Source: Treponemataceae bacterium | GTDB lineage: Bacteria > Spirochaetota > Spirochaetia > Treponematales > Treponemataceae | NCBI GenBank assembly: GCA_024697985.1 | Contig: JAILRX010000029.1 | Location: forward strand, 1-5,471 | Length of the DNA: 5,471 nt | Direction: 5' to 3' | Part shown: positions 1-4,317 of the stretch, one piece after another | How positions within the stretch are numbered: position 1 is the stretch's first letter | Layout of the letters: every line of letters starts with the position of its first letter | Made by a program: the position numbers and the translations under genes | The notes under the pieces: generated by a model | What the model saw: the letters and a program-made list of their open reading frames with translations, nothing else | What the model was told of the DNA's origin: nothing | The model's database searches: none

Positions 1-1028
1 TCTTTTTTGGTAAATATATCCTGATAGAACGGAAGCTGCCTTTCGTACTGCTTTTCAAGCCAGCCCTTGCATCTTGGATCCGAGCAGACCATTTCGCGGA
101 GTTTGCTCTGGAAAAGCGAATCGAGGTCGCTTATGATTCGGCCATCAGTTCCCAAAAGCGAGCAGACCTTGAAGAAAACACCGAGCTCGTCCTTTCCACC
201 CACATCGATGATGCCGGTTCCAGCAGAGCCCTTCGCGCCATCAATGTAAGGAAGCAGTTTGGTAAAAATCTGCTGGTCGGTGTAGCCTTCGACGAAAATC
301 TGGTTGTCGCTGAAAAAGAACTGCTTGTGGTATGTATTGAAACGAGGCAAAAACTTTCGGAAAAGTTCGTAGTCCTCGTGGGTAAGTTCCTCGATAAAAG
401 TCGGAGCCCTGTTGATGTGGCAGACGACGACACCAATCAAATCCTTTGGAAAACGCAGATCGATGAAAAACGGCGAGTGTGTAATCAGAAAGATGATTTT
501 ATCAGTGTTGTCCGTGACCTTTCGGATTTCGTTCATAAAAAACAGCTGAAACTGCGGATGAAGATGCAGTTCCGGCTCATCAACTATCAAAACGCCATCA
601 TCTTTTTGATAGAGCGCAATCAGAAGCTTGAGTATACCCTTAAGTCCATGACATTCCCTGTCCTTAAGGTCATATTCAAGATTCCAAGTTTTGTTCACAA
701 CCATCGGAACAAAGGTTCCGTCGTCCTTTTCCTCAAACCGGATGGATTTTGCAAACATATTTGAAAGCACGTCTTCGATTTTAGAGCGGATTTTTTCATC
801 AGTTTTAAGAAGATGAAGGTCAGCGTCCGTTGCATCACGGTCGAGCTTCAGATAGTCGACTTCGTAGCCCTGCTTTTCAAACTGGCTCGCAATTTCCTGA
901 CTGAGGATGGTTTTACCGGATCCGTTAGGGCCGACAATGAGATTCAGCTTTTCCCAATTTTTTTTGTTAAAAACTGTTCGTCCCCAGAGAAATGGTATTT
1001 TAATTTTGGTTGGTACTTCTATTATCAT
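1..1028 (-). CDS. OLD-type ATPase with TOPRIM nuclease domain (C-terminus cut by window edge)
   Basis: The frame is open from an ATG at 1028-1026 to the left edge: 342 complete codons, C-terminus missing. Seen: Walker A GPNGSGKT (residues 33-40), a degenerate ABC-type signature near 126-140 (CHGLKGILKLLIALY), Walker B VLIVDEPELHLHP (146-158), and a switch histidine in ITHSP (182-186). A TOPRIM domain follows, with VEGYTDQ (246-252), GGKDEL (277-282) and the DLD pair (301-303). Known: OLD-family proteins join an ABC-type ATPase to a TOPRIM nuclease, act on DNA in the cytoplasm, and often serve in phage defence or repair. The ATPase part is compact, with Walker A to Walker B only about 110 residues apart. 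An in-frame TAA at 1040-1038 fixes the start. The ribosome binding site is weak (AAG-rich). It begins 16 bp after the preceding gene's stop with no terminator between, so co-transcription is likely. Base composition is visibly richer in GC than the exported-protein genes. The exact subfamily is unknown. Confidence 0.88.
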   Translation of the reverse strand, partial: MIIEVPTKIKIPFLWGRTVFNKKNWEKLNLIVGPNGSGKTILSQEIASQFEKQGYEVDYLKLDRDATDADLHLLKTDEKIRSKIEDVLSNMFAKSIRFEEKDDGTFVPMVVNKTWNLEYDLKDRECHGLKGILKLLIALYQKDDGVLIVDEPELHLHPQFQLFFMNEIRKVTDNTDKIIFLITHSPFFIDLRFPKDLIGVVVCHINRAPTFIEELTHEDYELFRKFLPRFNTYHKQFFFSDNQIFVEGYTDQQIFTKLLPYIDGAKGSAGTGIIDVGGKDELGVFFKVCSLLGTDGRIISDLDSLFQSKLREMVCSDPRCKGWLEKQYERQLPFYQDIFTKK

Positions 1029-1044
1029 ATCTTTTACTTATGAC

Positions 1045-1524
1045 TTATGGCAGCATCAATTGTTTGTGGAGCTGCTTGTGCACAGATATGTTTTTTTCCC
1101 AGTATTCACGTTTGATTTTATAAACGCTGAAAACCTGGTATGTAACATTTCCGTCCTCATCAAACAACTCAACTGTGTTTTCGCAAACCTGCTCCATTCC
1201 GTTCAGCCTTGCACCAAAAACCGTTGAGCCCAACGCCTTAGAAAATTTATCCATGGCCATCTTATCAACATTGAGTCGAGCAAGAGTTTTTACAGCCTCG
1301 ACATCCTCACCTTCAGCTGCTCCATAAAAGATAACATCGTTTTCGTTTATTTTAAACTTTTTATATGCATATTTCTCGTTATTTTTAACAAAAAGTTCTG
1401 TTACCCATTTTGGAACTTCGTCCGGATCAATTTCAAAATCAACAGCCTGCTGAGCAAAAACTGAAGAAGCCACAAAAAGCAAAATAAGATAAAGTACGAA
1501 TTTTTTGGAAATACTTCTTTTCAT
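1045..1524 (-). CDS. Small exported LPP20-like protein, 159 aa
   Basis: No named family member is recognised with certainty. A signal peptide is clear: a basic n-region, a hydrophobic core (residues 9-22) and a likely signal peptidase I site VFA|QQ after residue 24. There is no lipobox cysteine. The mature part opens with acidic residues, then VPKWV (37-41), then VIFYGAAEGED (64-74) and a helical stretch rich in alanine and lysine (76-100). This order resembles the LPP20 module and the two larger exported proteins upstream. One cysteine lies at residue 114. The C-terminus ends with a short HKQL-HKQL duplication (149-156). The start is supported by AGGGAG at 1535-1530, five bases before the ATG. 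It follows the LPP20-family gene by 52 bp containing a strong hairpin. The likely location is the periplasm or outer-membrane inner face. Function is unknown, and its membership of the exported set rests on the shared motif and position. Confidence 0.85.
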   Translation of the reverse strand: MKRSISKKFVLYLILLFVASSVFAQQAVDFEIDPDEVPKWVTELFVKNNEKYAYKKFKINENDVIFYGAAEGEDVEAVKTLARLNVDKMAMDKFSKALGSTVFGARLNGMEQVCENTVELFDEDGNVTYQVFSVYKIKREYWEKNISVHKQLHKQLMLP

Positions 1525-1542
1525 TTTTTCTCCCTAAAATAA

Positions 1543-1569
1543 GCAGCCTGCCAAAAACTGGCAGGCCAC
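1543..1569 (-). terminator. Hairpin between the LPP20-family gene and the 159-aa gene; probable intrinsic terminator or attenuator
   Basis: On the minus strand GCCTGCCA (1566-1559) pairs perfectly with TGGCAGGC (1553-1546) across the five-base loop GTTTT. The stem can be lengthened to 11 pairs by one G-C and two G-U pairs (1569-1567 with 1545-1543). It is followed at once by TTATTTTA (1542-1535), a modest U-tract that runs into the AGGGAG ribosome binding site of the next gene. Read on the plus strand, no U-tract follows. Because the U-tract is interrupted and touches the downstream ribosome binding site, partial termination or transcript processing is as plausible as full termination. Confidence 0.6.
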
Positions 1570-1576
1570 ATAAAAA

Positions 1577-2647
1577 TCATTCTACTGTAATTGATCTTAG
1601 ATATTTATCAAATTCTTTTGCAAATTTGGTATCAACATCTTTTTTCTCGATGTTCGAAATGGCCTTGTTCTGAGCCCTCGAATAGTCGACGTCGCTTCCT
1701 CGGCCCTGCAGCGAAACTGGAAGAAGCTCCTCATCCAATCCGTTGTCCATCAGGCTGCCGGTAAGTGAATACTGGCATCTTGCGGTTTTTCCGTCCGTCG
1801 TAGTTGATGGCGTCAAGGAAACATCAACTGTAAGAGCATAGCGTTCTTTAGGATTTATCGAAGCTCTGAATCCGGCCTTTGTAATTACACCGGAAAAAGC
1901 TGCCCTGATTCGGCCGTCCACATCGCCGTTTATGACAACAGCAATCGGAATCTGTTTTGCAATATCGAGCGCCATTTTGTTGAGCTCTTTTGCAGATCGG
2001 CATTCTGGTCTGAGCGCGTTTGCAGCACCGGAATTGATTACGGTCAATCTTTCAAGATGCTTTTCGTTCATCGATGCAATTTCAGAAGCAAAGTCTACGC
2101 AGGCAAAATGTTCGAGGGAATATTCATCTTCGTAATCCATTCCCAAAAGCTCTTCGATGTGCTCGTTATTCTGTGAAATAAACTGCTTGTAGATGTCAGT
2201 TGCCTTTGGTTTATCCAAAACGGCAATGCAGTACCACAGGTTTTCTTTTGGTGAAAACCAAGCACCCTTGATTTCAACACCGATAAGGTTTTCAGCATCA
2301 ACTTCGCGCGTTACATCCTGACTGATTGAAGAAACTTTTCCTGTAGAAACAAGTCCGTCTTTTTCAGCCTGAACCATTCGGCTTGAAGCCTTTGTATTCG
2401 ACTTTACGTCCTGACTGAAGATTGATGCAATCAATGTGCAAGCCTTTACTTCAGCAGCTGAACGGTCTGCATCATATCCAACCTGTGCATAATAATTTGA
2501 ACTTGGATAAACAGAAGCAGGTTCTGTAACCCAGTCCGGCATTGGAGTTGCCTTAACTTTTGCCTTTTTGGCGGCAAAAGCAAAGGATGCACAAAGCATT
2601 ACGCACAAAATCAAACTAAAAATTTTCTTTGCAGTTCTAAATTTCAT
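1577..2647 (-). CDS. Exported LPP20-family protein with a second C-terminal domain, 356 aa
   Basis: The N-terminus is a signal peptide with a probable signal peptidase I site AFA|AK after residue 25. Cysteines 15 and 19 are each preceded by leucine, so they do not form a normal lipobox. The mature protein has MPDWV (36-40), then NYYAQVGYDADRSAAEVKA (51-69) and, after a polar stretch, GAWFSPKENLWYCIAVLD (128-145). This is the LPP20 pattern: small aromatic strand, alanine-rich helix, closing strand with W and Y. A separate domain spans about 233-350, beginning IPIAVVINGDVDGRIRAAF and containing RYALTVDVSL. Its strand-helix order resembles CsgG/TolB-N-type folds (inference). Known: LPP20 relatives include Helicobacter Lpp20 and the flagellar protein FlgP. 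It starts 15 bp after the LpoB-like gene's stop, with TAGGA before the ATG, so the two are very probably co-transcribed and work together in the envelope. Substrate and partners are unknown. Confidence 0.9.
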   Translation of the reverse strand: MKFRTAKKIFSLILCVMLCASFAFAAKKAKVKATPMPDWVTEPASVYPSSNYYAQVGYDADRSAAEVKACTLIASIFSQDVKSNTKASSRMVQAEKDGLVSTGKVSSISQDVTREVDAENLIGVEIKGAWFSPKENLWYCIAVLDKPKATDIYKQFISQNNEHIEELLGMDYEDEYSLEHFACVDFASEIASMNEKHLERLTVINSGAANALRPECRSAKELNKMALDIAKQIPIAVVINGDVDGRIRAAFSGVITKAGFRASINPKERYALTVDVSLTPSTTTDGKTARCQYSLTGSLMDNGLDEELLPVSLQGRGSDVDYSRAQNKAISNIEKKDVDTKFAKEFDKYLRSITVE

Positions 2648-2662
2648 CTATCAATCCTAAAT

Positions 2663-3253
2663 TTAGATTTTTTTCTTTGTATTCTTGTACAACTTTGTGA
2701 TTTCATCATTTTCTGTACTGAAAACTACTCTGTGAGTCTGAAGGTCAATCATCTGAACAACAACATGATATGTTTTCTGAGTCTGCTTTTTGCCAACTTC
2801 AACTACTGTCTTTACTGAACCGTTGAGCATGAAGTCTGCACCAAGCTCTTCGTCCATTTCCTTTGCTGTATCAACTGATGCATGATCGCTCTGATATCGG
2901 AGTTCATCGTGGAGAATGTCTCTCTGGCTTCTGTCAGCGATAAATTCACAAACACCACTGTTGATGATTGCATTTTCGAGTTTCTTTTCTACGATTGATG
3001 TGTCGATTCGTTCGTTACTTTCGTTTTCGATTCTACCAATAATTACAACTGGAGCCCGGTCGTTATCTCGTTCAAAACGGTCGATTCGTGGAGAACGTAC
3101 AACTTCATTGATGATGTCTGTGCATACAATTTTGATGTCATTTTCGTTCCAAAATTCTGCCAAATCTTTTGTATCATCTGTTCTTTTTACTGGAGCGGCA
3201 AAAACCAAACTAGCTACAAGAAAAGCGCTTACAATTGTGATTAATTTTTTCAT
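2663..3253 (-). CDS. LpoB-like exported protein, 196 aa, without a lipobox
   Basis: After a signal peptide (likely cut VFA|AP after residue 19) the protein shows the LpoB plan: an N-terminal helix with a W-N pair (residues 35-36), the strand and turn PVVIIGRIENESNERIDT (68-85), a helix and an F-I-A-D strand (90-107), and GADFMLNGSV (138-147). It ends with YHVVVQMIDLQTHRVVFS (162-179). Known: E. coli LpoB is an outer-membrane lipoprotein that activates the peptidoglycan synthase PBP1b; spirochaetal and other homologues are annotated from this fold alone. There is no cysteine near the cleavage site, so this one is probably soluble in the periplasm, and PBP activation is not assured. The ATG is preceded by AGGAAG (3264-3259) with a five-base spacing. 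The leader carries a copy of its own first codons (see the repeat). It lies between a terminator upstream and the LPP20-family gene 15 bp downstream. Confidence 0.9.
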   Translation of the reverse strand: MKKLITIVSAFLVASLVFAAPVKRTDDTKDLAEFWNENDIKIVCTDIINEVVRSPRIDRFERDNDRAPVVIIGRIENESNERIDTSIVEKKLENAIINSGVCEFIADRSQRDILHDELRYQSDHASVDTAKEMDEELGADFMLNGSVKTVVEVGKKQTQKTYHVVVQMIDLQTHRVVFSTENDEITKLYKNTKKKI

Positions 3254-3282
3254 TTATTCTTCCTAAATTGTGATTAATTTTT
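3233..3282 (-). repeat. Partial 33-bp tandem duplication spanning the start of the LpoB-like gene
   Basis: The 17-base string AATTGTGATTAATTTTT (plus strand) occurs exactly at 3233-3249 and again at 3266-3282, offset 33 bp. The first copy is the coding sequence just inside the LpoB-like gene (about codons 2-7). The second is in the untranslated leader, upstream of the AGGAAG ribosome binding site. The leader therefore carries a second copy of the gene's own first codons. The upstream copy has no ATG before it in the duplicated part. Confidence 0.9.
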
Positions 3283-3288
3283 AAAACC

Positions 3289-3324
3289 AAAAAAAAGCCC
3301 GGCACGAAAACCGAGCTTTTTTTT
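3289..3324 (-). terminator. Intrinsic terminator after the 233-aa exported protein
   Basis: On the minus strand, eight A (3324-3317) and GCTCGG (3316-3311) pair with CCGGGC (3302-3297) and eight T (3296-3289) across an eight-base loop, TTTTCGTG. The arms match in minus-strand RNA with one G-U pair; on the plus strand the same position would be a C-A mismatch, so the element is built for minus-strand transcripts. It sits 15 bp after the 233-aa gene's stop codon and 35 bp before the LpoB-like start. Any transcription of the LpoB-like gene must either read through it or start in the short gap. Confidence 0.9.
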
Positions 3325-3339
3325 CAAATCAACTAATTA

Positions 3340-4041
3340 CTAGTTGTTCAATGTTGTTGCTGGAGCTACTGTAAGTGTAGAGCAAAGAGCTTCTGTTGTC
3401 TTCTGTCGGAGAAGATCAGCATATTTTGTATTGTCTTCTATATCTTCCATAGCTGATTGAATCTGCTTGTTGAACATTTCCTGATCACAGCAGTATACAA
3501 CATAGTATGAATACTTAACGATCAAATCGTCAGCTGACTTAGCTTTTTTAAGACCTGGTTTTACAGTCTGTGTCTGAATCCAGAAAGAAGCTTTCTTTTC
3601 AAGACCATTGATTGTTACGTTCTTAAGAGAAGCAGCATACATATCGATAGCTTTCTGAACTTCTGTTTCATCAGCTTCTGTTCCCTTCATTGTAGCCTGG
3701 ATTGACTGAGCAACCTGTCTTTCAATCTGACCTGCAACTTCTGTTTCAATTCGAACGAGGTCTGTCCAAGTCTGAAGGAATTCTTTGTTAGGTCCATCAG
3801 CTTCTACGATGAATGTTTTAACTCCACTCAAACCAAGTTCTTTTTCTACTTTAGCATTTTCACCTTCAACGAGAACTTCAACCCATCTAGGAATTTCTTT
3901 TCCAAGTGACTGTCCCTGATAGTCGATAATTACTGGTCTGTTAACAGCCATTTTAGCCTTTGGTCCTTTTTTAGCAGCAAAAACTGGGCATGCAATAACA
4001 GCGATCATCAAAGCAACTAAAGCAATCTTAATCTTTTTCAT
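3340..4041 (-). CDS. Exported LPP20-like protein, 233 aa, first gene of the envelope cluster
   Basis: No named family is recognised with certainty. A signal peptide is clear, most likely cut VFA|AK after residue 22. Residues V15-C18 (VIAC) loosely fit a spirochaetal lipobox, but proline follows the cysteine, so lipidation is doubtful. The mature protein is basic at first (AKKGPKAK, 23-30), then has EIPRWVEVL (49-57), TFIVEADGPNKEFLQTW (76-92) and a long helical segment (93-118) containing IERQVAQSI. A second pair of strands follows (SFWIQTQTV, 152-160; KYSYYVVYCC, 176-185) with adjacent cysteines 184-185. The order resembles the LPP20 module and the PxWV motif recurs in two downstream genes. 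The ribosome binding site AAAGGAG lies about 10 bases before the ATG. Its own upstream promoter region and downstream terminator suggest that it is expressed alone at a high level, with the later genes at a lower level. It probably acts in the periplasm or at the outer membrane; its function is unknown. Confidence 0.88.
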   Translation of the reverse strand: MKKIKIALVALMIAVIACPVFAAKKGPKAKMAVNRPVIIDYQGQSLGKEIPRWVEVLVEGENAKVEKELGLSGVKTFIVEADGPNKEFLQTWTDLVRIETEVAGQIERQVAQSIQATMKGTEADETEVQKAIDMYAASLKNVTINGLEKKASFWIQTQTVKPGLKKAKSADDLIVKYSYYVVYCCDQEMFNKQIQSAMEDIEDNTKYADLLRQKTTEALCSTLTVAPATTLNN

Positions 4042-4097
4042 TTAATTTTTTCTCCTTTGAAAAAAAAAGTTATTAATCGTTAGCATCAGATAATTCC

Positions 4098-4135
4098 GAT
4101 ATACATAATATAAAGCATTTTTAGTCAAAAAACAA
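4098..4135 (-). promoter_or_regulatory. Candidate sigma70-type promoter for the exported-protein cluster
   Basis: In the AT-rich leader, TTGTTT (4135-4130) and TATATT (4112-4107) are 17 bp apart on the minus strand; the -10 box matches the consensus at five of six bases. An overlapping alternative uses TTGACT (4128-4123) with TATATC (4103-4098), but the spacing is 19 bp. Either would give an untranslated leader of about 50-60 bases, including a run of nine T (4068-4060) directly before the strong ribosome binding site. In such AT-rich DNA chance matches are frequent, so the exact boxes are uncertain. Confidence 0.4.
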
Positions 4136-4178
4136 GAAATTACTAATTATTTTAAAAAAATATATAAGGCATTTTTAG
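4108..4178 (-). repeat. 17-bp direct repeat in the cluster leader
   Basis: On the minus strand CTAAAAATGCYTTATAT occurs at 4178-4162 (Y is C) and 4124-4108 (Y is T), 16 of 17 bases identical, with starts 54 bp apart. The downstream copy overlaps the candidate -10 box. Paired regulator-binding sites, two tandem promoters or a local duplication are all possible. No known operator is recognised. Confidence 0.75.
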
Positions 4179-4204
4179 AATTATTTAAGATTTTATAATA
4201 TTTG

Positions 4205-4317
4205 ACCGCGGGCGGTTAGTGATGCGCGGGCAATTTGTAGCGCGGGTCGTATTTAGCCAGGCGCACAATCTAGCTCAGCACAATCTAGCGCGCCCGCAAA
4301 CCCCATCTAGCGCGCCC
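4205..4317. repeat. GC-rich block of short direct repeats after the pseudouridine synthase
   Basis: Between the synthase stop and the AT-rich leader lies about 100 bp of GC-rich DNA made of overlapping short repeats. ATCTAGCGCGCCC (plus strand) is present at 4283-4295 and 4305-4317, the second being the last codons and stop of the synthase. GCACAATCTAGC is present at 4263-4274 and 4278-4289, and GCGCGGG at 4224-4230 and 4240-4246. TAG recurs six times at 15-22 bp spacing. ACCGCGGGCGGT (4205-4216) is a small imperfect palindrome with no U-tract after it in either direction, so I do not call a terminator. The block ends abruptly at about 4205. No gene is supported here. Confidence 0.75.

Noticed and set aside
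1..1028. Calling a complete Gabija or other named defence system
   Set aside because: Only a partial OLD-type gene is visible; no helicase, reverse transcriptase or other partner is in the window, and its right-hand neighbours are exported proteins.
327..1227. Open frames on the plus strand at 327-764, 813-1043 and 907-1227
   Set aside because: They lie opposite the OLD-type and 159-aa genes, whose motifs and signal peptide are unambiguous, and their translations show no recognisable pattern.
3985..3990. Lipobox (VIAC) in the 233-aa protein
   Set aside because: Proline directly after the cysteine disfavours lipidation, and a better signal peptidase I site VFA|AK follows, matching the three neighbouring exported proteins. 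Kept only as a minor alternative.
4205..4216. Terminator for the synthase at the palindrome ACCGCGGGCGGT
   Set aside because: The arms leave almost no loop (four pairs if a four-base loop is allowed) and no U-tract follows on the minus strand.
4205..4317. CRISPR array
   Set aside because: The repeats are short (7-13 bp), irregular in spacing and overlap one another; there are no spacers of constant length and no cas genes.
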